Origin: Hypomesus transpacificus
Lineage: Eukaryota > Chordata > Actinopteri > Osmeriformes > Osmeridae
Assembly (NCBI RefSeq): GCF_021917145.1
Contig: NC_061077.1
Span: forward strand, 10,749,251 to 10,813,250
DNA: 64,000 nucleotides
Reading direction: 5' to 3'
This document shows, piece after piece, positions 1 through 12,468 of this stretch. The first letter of the stretch is position 1. Each line of letters opens with the position of its first letter. A program made the position numbers and the translations under genes. The notes beneath the pieces are model-generated. The model was given only the letters and a program-made list of their open reading frames with translations. It was not told where the DNA came from and ran no database searches.

Positions 1-3000
1 ATTCACCAGTGTTTATGTCAGAGGGGGCAGTAATGACCGCTATTTCTTTTTTGGGTAGAGCCCCATAGTAGGGGAACATACCCTTCTTTTGATAGTAGAC
101 AGGGAACATCCTGCAGTATCCTCTTCAGGATTGGCCCTGGCAGAAATTCAGACCAACTTTCCAAAATAAGTTGGCCAAGAAGGCTTACGCACACACAACA
201 CCCTGAAACTCCCTTCACTGGCAATCTCTCTGTGTCTCTGTGGTTCTATGTATCTGGCTCTCTCCTTTCAGAGCTGGCAGATAATAGGAAGATACAAGCA
301 AGTAAAATGGTCCAGAATGGGGAAAGAGGCTTGACATTTAACGGTTGGTTTCTTGAGCCAGAGTTTTTTCAGCAAGAATGCAGAACAATTAGATTAGAGT
401 TCTGTTCTGTATCCCAAGGAACCGGTTCTAGATTACTGAAAGAGTCAACTTGACATCCATGTTTCTGTAGAAGGTGCTGACTGGGCAACTAGACCAGTAA
501 CAGACTGACACTTTCAGACTGCCTTCATTCACAGATATCATGGCTACCTTGCCATGCTGTCCATAAACATTGCACATCATACAATAGTTTCAACACTTAG
601 CTGATGCAAATCTAACATAATGCCACAAGACTAATTTTGTTCCTTTCTTCTTTTCCGAAGCTCTTAATAAAACTGCTGAACTCTGAGGCCATTACATTAT
701 GTGCAACAAACACTAGTCCAGCCAGCAAGGTTATTTATATCCCGTGATGCATGCCTGTGCAGCCACATGTCTGTTGACAACATGTGCTACTACTGTGTAA
801 ATGGCAAAGCACAACGCTGAGACCCAAAAGTAAATATACCAGCTTCTCCCTTTATCACTCCAGTCCCCCTGGTCTTGCTGGGTTGCTGGTGCCCTTACGG
901 AATAAAAATATATTGCAGTATATTGGAAAATATTGTGTGATATATTAGGCAATGTATTCCCATATAAGGAGTTTAATATTTATATTTTCCAATACATTGC
1001 AACATATTGAACATTAATATATATTATGGTGTACAACATGTGTATCATCAATATTATCCTATGTATTTCCATATATAATATCTTGGAAAATGTAAAAGAA
1101 AATAATATATTACAATAAACTAGCACATATTTCAAGCTCTATATTGGTGAATGTATTTTTCTTCCATAAGGGTGGCCTCACCTGCGCTGTCACACCTGCG
1201 ACGCCTCACATACTCCATCTGGGGAAGCTCCATTCTCAGGGCTTGTTTCTCTTGCGTCCTGTCTGAGAGAGGAGAGTCCACCATCTGAACTGAAGACAGC
1301 CGGTGCAAATGGGAAGCCTTTGCTCTTTATGTAACCGAACCCCCTCCGCTACGGAACTCTCCGGGCCCCCTCCTTCCCACTGGACACATGGGCATATGAT
1401 AGCCTGGACTTGCCCTTTAATGTTTGCCAAGTTCTGGGTTCACAATGTACACACATGGGCCAGACAGGGAGTGTAGCGGCAGATGTTAACAAGACCAAAT
1501 ATCATAAAGAGGATTTAACCTTCAGACTGCCCCTCCACTTATCACACACATGTGAGATCAGGTACATCGACAACCATGTCCCCAGTCATTAGAGGGTAAC
1601 CTGTAGTATGAGGATTACTGTGCCCAATCTTATTTGGACTTGTGATGGAGTTCAAATGTGTGCACACATTCTGTCACGTTAGGAGATTGTGTTTCTGCTT
1701 AAGAGCTGCCCTCAAAATACTTGAAAAAACTAAATGATTTCACAGAAGACCTTGCCCTTTGGGTAAGTCTATAGTTAGTGTACATGGACTTACGCATCCC
1801 TGGACAGCACACTGTGGTTTACAGGGACAACTGACATACCTTAGGCACATTCTTCATGTGAGGCCCCAAAAGAGGTTGTAATTCTATCTTGAGATAAGTC
1901 CAGTAACAGTATTATGGTGTGAAGAGGGCACTTTGGTGGTTTAGTTTAGCAGTGTGAATGCTTTGACTAATCAGTGAAAACCACACACATCATTATAACT
2001 CTTTGAAAAGGCCACGTTAAACTTTTCAAAAGAATCATTTCTGAAGATGACACCGTAGGAGCCTCAAATAAAATAAAATGAATGTCAACCTCATCACAAT
2101 AGGCTTCTTGGATGCACTGTGTGTGTTGTGATGTAACGAGCTAAACCCTACTGACTATTTACATTTCATAAAAAACATATTGTTGTGTTTGATTGTAGAA
2201 TTATGATGAGCAGAGACTAGGAAAACAAAGGAACATTACAGAAATGCTCAAATGCACTTTTCTAACAAGAGTTTTATATGATGGTGGGGAATCAATTCAT
2301 TATAAGTGTCTGTCAATTACATATATCTCCAATGTAGGTGAGAATCGTTTCTATGCTTGATCATCTTAATGCAAGTGTGCAAAACTTAAACTTAATTCTG
2401 ATTCTGATATAGATGGTGTATTAAAGCATGTTGGTTACCTTGAGAGACATACCCAGAGCTTGGTTGCCAGCCTGTCCTCCATGTTTGCAAGGATACATTT
2501 TTTGAAGCCCTGTTGCTCACCTTGTGTATAAATTAACAGAAATACAGTGGCTGTGGTGATGTTTCCACAAGACTGCACAGACTTGCTGTGGACAGAGTGT
2601 CATGGTACAGCTTTCCTAGGCTGCCTAAAGAGGCCACATATTCAATACCACATGAATGATTGACTTCCTATCAGTGAAACAGACCTGTTGGATGCATACA
2701 GATTCAGTTGGATTTCTGCTCTGATTGGAAAAAAGACAGACAGGTGAGGACTGATTTAATAATGACTTTTTACTGTCAACTGACAACAAATGTAACACAT
2801 TTTTTATATTTGACAATAATCTTATAATATTACAATCTTCTGCTTTTTCCACTGCATTTGTTTCAAATAGCTATTTGTATTTACTGCACATTTATCACAA
2901 TTGAAATATATTTTATTGGACATCTAATTCTTCTCTTCTTCTTGATGAGTCATTGCATGATTCAACAAAACTTTACCATATTTTTTTACTGTGTGCTGTA

Positions 3001-3546
3001 AACCTAAAACAACACTTAGTTCCGACCAAATATTTTGATTGGACAAGAGTGCTGATAGTTGGCTATAACATTACTAGCTCTTATTAGTCTAGATGTATCA
3101 CTCTGCTTACATTAACAACCTTTATCCATCTATACAAAGTAGATGGCATTAGTTGCTTATGTGCAGGAAAATGTTTTCGCTTCTTGGCAACAGTCCAGCA
3201 GAGTTGTGCACTAATTCTGAGTTACAGGAGCCAAATGAATGATTTACATAATTCAAAATCATGATCTGTTGTTGCTTTGTAAGCTAATAAATTGCACTTG
3301 TAGAACAGAAAGTAGACCTCTGTAGAAATATCACACTCAAGGTTGTGCATTATTGCTGAATGTCAGTTTTAGGATTTCAGGGGAGGCTGAAGTGGATATG
3401 TTAAAACCTTTGTCTAACACTCATAGTTCCACGTCATTAAATTGCAGTTCCTAATTAACTACAATATCAATAATCTACACCCTGAGCAGTGTCTTGTGTT
3501 GAAAATAACTGTAGTCCATACTGTTGTCTGCTGTCTTTCTACAGGA
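1..3546. other. No gene recognised
   Basis: I see no convincing coding exon on either strand. The stretch is AT-rich. Roughly 900-1140 is very AT-rich, with repeated and inverted words of the type TATTGGAAAATATTG and TATTTTCCAATACATTG, and may be a decayed repeat. A 5' non-coding exon of the downstream UGT gene may lie here, because a good splice acceptor (pyrimidine tract then ACAG) sits directly before the UGT start codon. Confidence 0.4.
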
Positions 3547-5828
3547 ATGGGGTCCTTCAGTGTGCAGGCCTGTGTCCTGATGATCCTGGTGGTGTTGTCC
3601 TCCAGCAACGCAGGCCGAGTCCTGGTCTACCCCGTAGACGGGAGTCACTGGCTGAACATGCGTCTGCTGGTGGAAGCTCTGCGTGCTCGGGGTCACCAGG
3701 TAACTGTGGTGCGCTCCTCCACCAGCTGGTACGTGACAGAGACGTCTCCCCACTACACCTCCATCACTATCCCTCTGCAGGAGCCCCAGGTCATCGAGAG
3801 CAAAACGTTTATGGCCAACTTCCTGATGAGGAGTTTGGAGCTCCGCCGTGGTGAGGGAACACCTTGGGCCTTCCTGGCCATCTACGACCACCTCTTCAGC
3901 ATGATCCGGCAGAAACACGACACACTGGTCCAGATGGCTGCTGCCATGTTTGAGAATCAGACTCTGTTGAGGGAGCTGAAGGAGGCGGAGTTTGACCTGG
4001 TTCTGACTGACCCAGTGTTCTCTGTTGGAGTTCTGTTGGCCCGATATCTCCAGCTGCCCTTGTGTGTTGAATGTCCGCTGGATGCCCAGTGGAGGAGGTC
4101 ACTTTTCCATAGCTCCCTCTCCTCTCTCTTACATCCCCCAACTGTTCTCCCGCAACACAGACAGAATGGACTTTGTCCAGAGGCTGTATAATCACCTCTA
4201 CCATGGCCTCAGTCTCTACTTGTACCATGTCGTTGCTGGACCTCCCTACCAGACTGTGTGTGATAAGTACTTAGGCCCTGGTGTGGATGTCCTGTCACTT
4301 ATTCAAGGAGCTGATCTCTGGCTGATGCGCGTGGACTTTGTCTTTGAGTTCCCTCGTCCCACCATGCCCAACGTTATCTATATCGGTGGCTTCCAGTGTA
4401 AGCCCTCCAAGCCCCTCCCTGAAGACTTGGAGGAGTTTGTGAGGAGCTCTGGAGAACACGGGGTTGTGGTCATGACATTTGGGACTTTTCTGGGTGGTCT
4501 GGGTCCTGAGAGGTCGGAGGTCATTGCTTCTGCATTCGCCCATCTGCCTCAAAAGGTGGTGTGGAGACACCTAGGAGAGAGGCCAGCCTCACTGGGGAAC
4601 AACACATTGCTGGTTGAATGGCTGCCTCAGAACGACATGCTGGGCCACCCTCAGACAAAGCTGTTTGTCTCACATGGCGGCACAAACGGAATCTACGAGG
4701 CGATCTACCATGGCGTCCCCGTGCTGGGAATTCCACTCATCTTTGACCAGTTTGACAACGTGATGCGTCTGAAGGATAGGGGCGTCGGAGAGGTTGTTGA
4801 GGTGACCACATTGGAGGTAGAGTCTCTAACTCGAGCTCTGATGAACATCCTGGATGAAAGGAAGCCATACAGGGAGAACATGCGAAATCTGTCCCAGCTG
4901 CACCATGATCGACCCATCCAACCAATGGACAGTGCTAAGGAAGAATTTGAGTGGCACTGTGTAGATCTGAATAGTCAAGGGATATGGTTTTAATACAATT
5001 TATTAGACTATACAATTACATAAACAAAGCTTTGCTGATCAGTCTCAACGAAGGAGGTGCCATCTACACAGGTCGTTCGCAGGAGTGATGGCCAACCATT
5101 ACACATGCACTGCCTTATATAAACTTAAGATCAAATGGCATTCTATATGGTCAATCAATCAATGTAGCAAACTCTGTGATTGGCTAACTCAACTTAGTGA
5201 CAGTTTGAAACAATACATCTCCGGTGTGTCCCAAAGTTCTTTGATGTCACAGCTCTCTCCAGAGCAGTAGATAATAAAGCCACAGGGGTTGACCAGTCAA
5301 ATGGTCAACTGTCCTTTGTGTGACCATCTTCAAACAATACTTTTAATTAACACAAACAATGAAACAGGACACAGTCCTTCTAGCCAAAGTTCAGAGCAAC
5401 TGTCTCATTGACCCCTTACAGTAACCAGAGGGCAGAAGGCCATATAAAATGCTTCACCCATCCCCCAGGGCAAGCTGCCCACAGAGCCATCAGCACCTCA
5501 CATTCCTTTGAACTCAACTTCATTATCTTCCCTTCCTGTCTCTTACCAATGAAATAGAAGATTATAGATTTCATACACATACATCTATGCATATGACCAA
5601 AATTTCCACTACAACAGCGCCACCTTCTGGGTAGAGTTTGTTATGAGACATAAAGGGGCGGCAAACCTGCGTACTGAGTCCTATAAGATGCCTTGGTACG
5701 TGTATCACAACGTAGACGTGTCGACACTGGTGCTGGGTTCTCTTCTGCTTGTGCTCACTTTGGTCTGGCTTTCCTGTCGATGTTTGTTTGGAGGTTTATT
5801 AAAAGGGCGAAAGTCCAAGCTTGAGTGA
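3547..5828 (+). pseudogene. UGT5-like UDP-glucuronosyltransferase, apparently disrupted
   Basis: The family transfers glucuronic acid from UDP-glucuronate to small lipophilic acceptors in the ER lumen. Translation from ATG 3547 gives a signal peptide (MGSFSVQACVLMILVVLSSS), then VYPVDGSHWLNMR with the presumed catalytic His. The frame breaks at about 4059-4071, where the normal LPLVLNVRW-type segment is split by one extra base (or two missing). The second half carries the UGT signature (FVSHGGTNGIYEAIYHG ... PLIFDQFDN) and reaches MDSA at 4936. It is then interrupted by about 0.67 kb and resumes at 5618 with FWVEFVMRHKGAANL, a C-terminal transmembrane helix and a basic tail (KGRKSKLE). Total homologous length is about 530 residues, normal for the family. 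A canonical GT-AG pair (4951/5617) would restore the second break but not the first. The product is lost unless the frameshift is a sequencing error. Convergent with ccn5. Confidence 0.75.
4951..5617 (+). other. Interruption inside the UGT coding sequence (insertion or new intron)
   Basis: UGT5-type genes normally have one uninterrupted coding exon here, in the stretch MDSALFWIEFVMRH. In this window about 670 bp of non-coding DNA separates MDSA from TFWVEF. The flanks ACAGTGCTA (4930-4938) and ACAGCGCCA (5614-5622) resemble each other, which suggests a decayed target-site duplication. Alternatively, removal of 4951-5617 (donor GTGGCA, acceptor ACAACAG) keeps the frame and adds KEEFD. The interior has no ORF or recognisable transposon protein. 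Confidence 0.5.
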
Positions 5829-7184
5829 ATTGGAGACTTAGCAATGTTGAATCATTGAAATGCCAGGTTATACTGTATGTCTTACTGTATGATCAGACTG
5901 CAAAGCAATTTAGTTGACCGTAAACAAAGTTGAATCTAACTGGGACAATCAATCCTGAGTATAAATCTACCCTGATAATGCTGGTAAAATGAAAACACTG
6001 CCATTGTTTGTGCCTCCGTAACAATGTGATGTAAAGTGTTTCCTACTAAACAAACTTAAATTTGACCTTGACCTTCATTATTTGATACTGTTGTGATCAT
6101 AATTTCAACAGACAGATGTTATGGTTAATCCACCATATTTCCCAATGTCAGTCTGTGTTCTCGTGCCACTTCACAATGATACCACTAGATGTCAGACTTG
6201 ACACATGTTCATGGTGTCAGGAAGCAGCTCCTGTCTGGGGTCAGTCCTCATCAGCAGAGCAGCAGAGGAGCATCTCATCACCCAGACCATGTGACGTTCG
6301 TTGTGGCTGTGCATTACACATACACTGTGCTATCACAGTGTACGTGTAATACTATGTACAGTGTTTGTGTAATACGATGTATGTAGTACATTACTTTGTG
6401 TGCCAACTGTGACTGACAGGGGAAGATGATACTCTGAGAACATGAATCAGAAACTTGGTGTTAGATGCTTTATTTGAATGGAGGCATCATTCCTGTACAA
6501 CAGTAATGAGAAAAGACTAATCAACTCCAATAGACTGATGTTGAAAAGCATTTGAGTGACGTCAACTCAGACTACAACATGTAACCGACAACTGGCTGTT
6601 AACTAAAGGAGAGTCAGATTTAGTGCTTGTGTGATCATTACAGGACAGAACAACAGAGAACATGACATGAGTCATGTACAAGACAGAGAGAGGCATTGTG
6701 AATGTTAAGAATAATAATACAAGCAAATTTACAATGCTTAAAAAACACCTGAAATATATTTACAGCAACAACAATTAAGTGCAATTCCATCTGGCTACCA
6801 CCGCACCAAGGTAAATGGGTAGCACACTGTATTTGCATGTCAATATACAGTATCTATCAACGCAAACGTTGGCGTCTCTATGTAGTCGTTAGTTACAGAG
6901 ATCTAAGCAACAACACAGGTCATTCCTGTTCAATTCAAACACACAGAGAAAACCTCTGGGCTCTAACAAAGATTCAATGGGGCAGAGTTAGGGTTCCTAG
7001 TGCAGAGTGAGCATGTCCAGTCAAACTTTTGTCCCTGACTCAGTCACAGTTCATTACTTACACAACACCTATCCTATGACGATCCTCTGCTGGGTCCGAC
7101 CCTAGTTTACCTTCTGGTCCCTTCCTGGACAGTCTCCATGAGGGGGACTCAGTCAGTCAGTGCATGGGCCCATTGGCTGGGCCT
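5829..7184. other. Convergent UGT/ccn5 3' region
   Basis: No further coding sequence is seen. For the minus-strand ccn5 gene, an AATAAA signal (plus-strand TTTATT at 6469-6474) gives a plausible 3' UTR of about 0.7 kb. No clear plus-strand poly(A) signal was found close to the UGT stop. Confidence 0.4.
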
Positions 7185-9223
7185 CTAGCCCCTGGGGGCT
7201 GGACTCCTCTGTAGCCTGGCCCTGTACTCTGCAGAGTAGGGGCAGTTGTAGTGGCACACACAGGAGTGTATCATCATCACAGCCCTCTGCAGCAGCCTGC
7301 CAGAGGGGCAGAGGAAGGGCACCTGGGCCGTGTGGGCATGGTACGGGGTGCAGCAGCGGGCATCTGTGCATAGGCCGCAGTACAGGGGCCGGTAGACGCG
7401 CGTGCTGTAGCAGCCCTGGTGCACCAGCCGCACCGGCGTCGTTAACCTGTAGCTGGCCTCGCATCGCGACCCACGTCCCCACTGGGGGACAAGACATGCA
7501 CACTGAGTTTTAGAATACAGGACATGTATATACAGGACAATAACGGACATTCTGTAGGGCAGTGCAGATTGACACCCAAAGTCACATGACAGTGTGTGTG
7601 TGTGTTGGGAGGGGGGGGTTAATGGGGGTGGGGGGGGGGGGGGGTAAGGGTGGAGATGTGGGCCTGGCGGTGGTTCATAGTCGGGGTCTCACCATGGGGG
7701 TCCTTTGAGAAGGGAGTGGCTGGCAGGGCCGGACCTTACACAGACGGCTCTGCATCTCCAGCCGGCAGCTTGGGTTGCTGTTGGACACGCGCGTGGAGAC
7801 CCCAGCGCCACAGGTACGGGAGCAGGCGCTCCACTCTGTGCTCCGGTCCACACAGTTCAAGGCTGGGTTCTGCCGGAGGGCCAGCAGCACGGGCCACATC
7901 CTGGCGTCCGTCCTGGAAGCTGGGGCAGGGCCAGGGGACAGAGCATGAGACCCAGTCACAACATCGAGCCGTGAACTGCTGAGCTACATCCAAACAATCT
8001 CATCTGAGCCTACTCTGAATGGGTCTGCTCTGCATGACTGAGGCTAAACAAAGAAAATCTATTGATGATCCATTTGTCTTTCAGGGACTAAATGACTAAA
8101 ATGTACCTTGTGTAAAATCGGACGTTAACTTCACACACATCTCCATATAATTTGTTTCTGGAGATCTTTCTAAAAGAAATAGATTATGTGAAGAATAATA
8201 ATAAACTATTTCACTGGCTTTGTTACTCTACACAGCATGGACACCATCTAGGCTTTGAATTTGAGAGCACTCAGTACAAAATGTTCCATGGCTATTGACA
8301 TAGCTTGACTGGGTGACATAGTCAGAAATTCCAGATGTTGTTTGGAGTGGTTTAATGTTCCTAACTCTGGTTTGGAGCATGTCTTTGGCCTCATGGGTTT
8401 TATTGTTACAAAGCCTAGCCACAGCTCTTGTTATGAAACTGCAGACTTAGTCACTGGAAAGTGCCTGTGATATGACTTTTCCAATTAAATGTAAGTTATA
8501 TTTGGACATTAAGAGTTTTCATTTGGCCAGACTCAGCCCAATGAAATGCAAAAGAGCCCTCAATAAAATGCCGTCAGACATGACCGTCAACGACACAACG
8601 TTTATACAAATGTGGGAATGTGGGAGTATCATTCAAAACCTTTACCATCAGAACAACCTTCGTAATTGCTCCATTAAATGGTGTGTGTAAAGAGTGTGCT
8701 CTAGGCTGAATCCCCCCCTTGTGAAGGTCAGCTGTTTAGAATCAGTCTGAAGTTTGTATTCCAAAGTTTATTCCTGCTCTTTTTGAAGACGTTCTCTTTT
8801 AGTGGTTAGTCTGGGCTACAGTACCTGTTATGGCGTCCTGAATAATGCTGTTGTCCAGGTTCTCACACACCCACTCCTTGCAGCACTTCCCTGGCAGCTG
8901 GACGTGTTGGGGGTGAGGGCAGTCTGGGCGAGGCAGGCGGACGTCCACGGGGCACAGAGGCACACAGGTCACCCCTCCACCTTGGCAGCGACACTGGGTG
9001 TTACAGGAAGGCTGGAAGACCTGTCCATCCTGGTAGGTGACCCCGTTGAGCTCACAGGTCAGATCTTCCTGACCTGAGGACAGGGGAACACAGAGGGCCA
9101 ATCACATCAGTGCACTTCATGACCACAGCCCTGCAGCCCCACCCAGAGAGTTAGACCGTGACCAGACCCCAGTGGAAAACAATTGGGAAATGAAAACCAA
9201 GCAGTGGGAAGGGAGAGGGGGAA

Positions 9224-9308
<85 letters not shown>

Positions 9309-10773
9309 AGGAAGCAGGGAAGAGAAAGAAAGAGAGAGCTTGCATAAGGCATGAGACGTGAGGACCCAGAGACGGGTGCCTCTGCCAATGGTTGTGTTAT
9401 AGGGAAGCAGGCCAAAGAGACTGAGGAGTCTGTTTTTCAATCCATGCGTGTTGTCTCTGCAATCGATCATTCTCAATGGGCAGTCATCAGATGAAGTGTG
9501 TCAACACCAGCACTCGAAATAGAGGTCTGGAGGGGTGTCAAGACGTCGCCATGGGCTGGCTGAGGAGGCTCTAAACAGAGTCAGAAATATGTCTTTTGGT
9601 CCACAGACCATCAGACAGACGCAGAGGGTAGCAGCCACTGTCCCTGAACCTCCCTCCCTCCTTTGACATCCTCCCTTCTGTCCTGTCCCCACAGGCATGG
9701 GCTGGCAGCACAGGGCAGGGTGTGCTTGTTGACTGTTTGAAAAGGGTAACACTCACTGACACATTCCCCGGGGTCACCGGGAAAGCTGGCGCTGTAGTCA
9801 CACTGTAGTCCCCGCTGACTGTCACAGGCGTACATGTCAGTGCAGGCCTCGCCTCGCTGCCTGGCACACGCCTGGCAGCAGTGGCAGCCGTCCAGCACCA
9901 GAGGAACGCCGTCTGAGCACTGAGGAAGGGGGCTGGGGCACTGGCATGGTCGTTCACACAGCTGGCACCACACCTGGCATCAACACAGAGGTCAGAGAAG
10001 CCTTTATGGACATCATCATCATCATCCCAGCCAACATTTCCATCTCAAACTTTATCACCATCATCCTTTTAATAATATTTTGGAACTTAACTGAAATTAT
10101 AAAACGACTCCCTGGTCATTATTGAGATCAAAGGTTTTGGTCAAGGTGTTTTTTGTTTAGTGAACATTCTGGGAATAAAACACCAAAAATGTTGAACAAA
10201 AGTGCTCTGTTTTGAATTACACTGAGGAGAAGGAGCCAAGTGGACAACTCATAGGCTGCACTGGAACACTTTTTCATTTAGTTAGAGAAACATAGGTCAG
10301 GTCAGTAAAGAAGGGATATCATCTTCATGTATTATGGCCACTTTAAAGAAGATAAAGTTTAAAAACACTTTAAAAACCTAAACCCCAATTTAAATCAATG
10401 CAATAATCCAAAACCGTACAGTACATTCTTGATATCAACTTTGTTAATTTGGAAGTTTAATATCTGGAAAAAGGTCCAGTTCTTCCACCATACCTAGATT
10501 AAGTTATACGAACACTCTAGAAAAAGTATCATCTTCATCTTAACTCAGAAACATCTGACAATTTCTTCTAAACTGCATCAACCACTAAATGACATCAATC
10601 ATCATCAAGAACAAAGGATTCAAAAGACCCTCAACCCTAACCCCCCCCCCCCCCACCACCTCCTCCCATCTAAACAGGTGTAACCCCGAGACAAAGAAGT
10701 CAGGCCTCACCTGTACACCCATAGTGAGCAGCAAAGCCAAAGCTTTCACGTTGTCACAGAGTAGTCTATCCAT
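7185..10773 (-). CDS. ccn5: CCN family member 5 (WISP2) orthologue with a CT domain
   Basis: Secreted matricellular protein, 350 residues, in five coding exons with matching phases and GT-AG borders: 10711-10773, 9757-9973, 8825-9073, 7693-7919, 7185-7481. Exon 1 encodes the signal peptide (MDRLLCDN...LALLLTMG). Exon 2 is the IGFBP domain, with the GCHCCQAC core. Exon 3 is the VWC domain (CELNGVTYQDGQVFQPSC ... CPVDVRLPRPDCPHP), which resembles human CCN5 closely. Exon 4 is the TSP1 domain (WSACSRTCGAGVSTRVSN). Exon 5 (residues 253-350) is a full CTCK domain: YRPLYCGLCTDARCCTP, then CVCHYNCP. Human CCN5 stops after TSP1, so retention of exon 5 is notable. The neighbour ada and the domain order support ccn5 rather than another CCN gene. 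Exon 1 is short and follows a TATA-like promoter. Confidence 0.92.
7593..7644. repeat. GT and poly-G low-complexity tract in ccn5 intron 4
   Basis: A short GT run is followed by G-tracts of about 8, 5 and 15 bases inside an intron of only 211 bp (7482-7692). The plus strand could form a G-quadruplex; the transcribed pre-mRNA is C-rich here. Confidence 0.85.
9224..9303. repeat. (GA)n microsatellite in ccn5 intron 2
   Basis: About 80 bp of nearly pure GA on the plus strand (CT in the ccn5 transcript). It lies in the intron between the IGFBP and VWC exons and explains several long artefactual Ser-Leu or Glu-Arg reading frames. Confidence 0.9.
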
Positions 10774-10903
10774 GAGGACCAGTGTGGATGAGTCTGCCTG
10801 CTAGCACTACAGTGGTTTATACTCAATCCCTCTATGTGCTGTTATGTAGGTAGTGCTACCGGTGCTGCTGTTTGCTAACTGCTCATTCTTGGGCTCACTG
10901 ACA

Positions 10904-10986
10904 TTTATAAAGTCCGGGCTCTGATGTCACAGGCTGTGCGCCGTGTAAACAGCCACTGGAGCGGCATCAGAAATGTTTCACATTCC
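10904..10986 (-). promoter_or_regulatory. Putative ccn5 core promoter with TATA box and TEAD-type site
   Basis: A symmetrical TTTATAAA lies at 10904-10911, about 130 bp upstream of the ccn5 start codon. About 70 bp further upstream is ACATTCC (10980-10986), the reverse complement of GGAATGT, which matches the TEAD/MCAT consensus. CCN1 and CCN2 are established YAP/TEAD targets; for this gene the role is inference from one short motif. Confidence 0.4.
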
Positions 10987-12468
10987 TCCTCCCTGTTGCC
11001 CATTTCCACTTCCAGAGCCTTTTTTCTCTCTCTCTCTTTTTTCTTCTCTGTTTCCCCACTCCTCCCTCCCAGTCTTTTGGTGAGCGGAGTTTACATAGCT
11101 TCACACGAGTTGAGGAGAGAAAAATACATCCTGGATGTGTAACTGGTTCCAAATAACGTAGGCTACTGCTCTGGCACTGGATACTGATTCAGGAAAGTTT
11201 GATTAATGTTTCCATAACAGCTGTTCAATCATATGATTAGTTAGATTAAATGTTTGTTGAAGAAAACTAACTACATAGGATATAGGCGAGAAAATATTGA
11301 TCTGCCCATCCATGTTGCACGACAATGTTGTGCTTGTTGCACTGTGATGCTACTGACAGCCTCAGAAGTTTCTTCAATCTGTTTAGGCATCCTGTCCAGG
11401 ATTTCAACTTTTAGGATTGCGATCCTTCCTCGTTTCTATGGTGCTGGTGCAGTATGTCTGATCTTGGGGACGAACTTGAATGGTTGTGAGCTGGGGCATT
11501 GTAGAGGAGACTCCTCCCAGCTGAATTCAAACAATGACACAAAGGCCAACCTGTCAGAGTCCCTTATGGGCCAGAAATATGTCCAATAGTTAACATTCTG
11601 TAAAATATTGTACAAACCCTACACATGTGGAATCCAACTGGAATGACTGAAAATCAATGTTAATTATTGATGAATTAATCATTAAAAGTTGGAGACACCA
11701 ACATGGCCTTATGCTGAGGCCAGCAGTAAAAGGGAAACATTTGGCAGCTTAGTAATGTAACTAGTTAAAGTTCTTCCAAGCTAATGTTAATAACAGTTCC
11801 AAAATGGGTATAGAACGTGCAGAGTGACATTGGTATGTAACCTCCACAACGTCTAAGGAGTTTTTTTTTTATTAACACTCGACATGAGATACAAGAGGAT
11901 TTATTCTCACGGAGTGAGGAGTGGAGGAATGACATGGTGGTTTAAAAATAGACCAAGACAGAGGAAAGTATGCTTGTCCGATACAGGTGGGAACCAGGTG
12001 GTCAGAGAGTTTCAGCAGATGGTGGCACCAGTTTGCTCTGAAACCTCACCTTCCCACCATGCTGTTTACATTTCATACTGTCCAAGAATGACAGCGGTTG
12101 GACTACTTCCAAGAGAATGGGCAACACCACTACTGTACACAGTATACTTTAGAGGAGTCATACACTGTAAAACATAACAAACCAACTGTAAACTACTCAA
12201 CTGAAATATTATTTTGGTATGTCAGGCTGCGGAGCTCTGCTGGGAATTACTGAAGTGCATACCATGATTGTTCAAACAAGTCTTGGTTCAAACAAATACA
12301 ATTTGTGAAGAAGGCATTGATTCAACTGAGAAAAAAGGTGGTCTGCTGGTGTCAAACATCATCAATCATGAAATCCACAACGAACAGTTGCTGTCGTGAG
12401 GACAAAGGAAATTGGAGACGCATTGATACATAGGCAAACCACATTGGCTACAACTGCAACTACTACAG
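10987..12468. other. No gene recognised
   Basis: Intergenic sequence upstream of ccn5 (on its strand) with a pyrimidine-rich start (about 11020-11075). The open frames here show no domain, signal or codon pattern that I can support as coding. Confidence 0.35.

Noticed and set aside
3475-3918. 147-residue minus-strand frame opposite the UGT exon
   Set aside because: Shadow of the UGT coding sequence.
4931-4952. Splice donors at 4932 (GTGCTAAG) or GC-AG variants to explain the UGT interruption
   Set aside because: Joined to the ACAACAG acceptor at 5617 they do not keep the frame; only 4951/5617 does.
9107-9476. Several 60-119 residue frames on both strands rich in Ser-Leu or Arg-Glu
   Set aside because: They are translations of the GA microsatellite in ccn5 intron 2.
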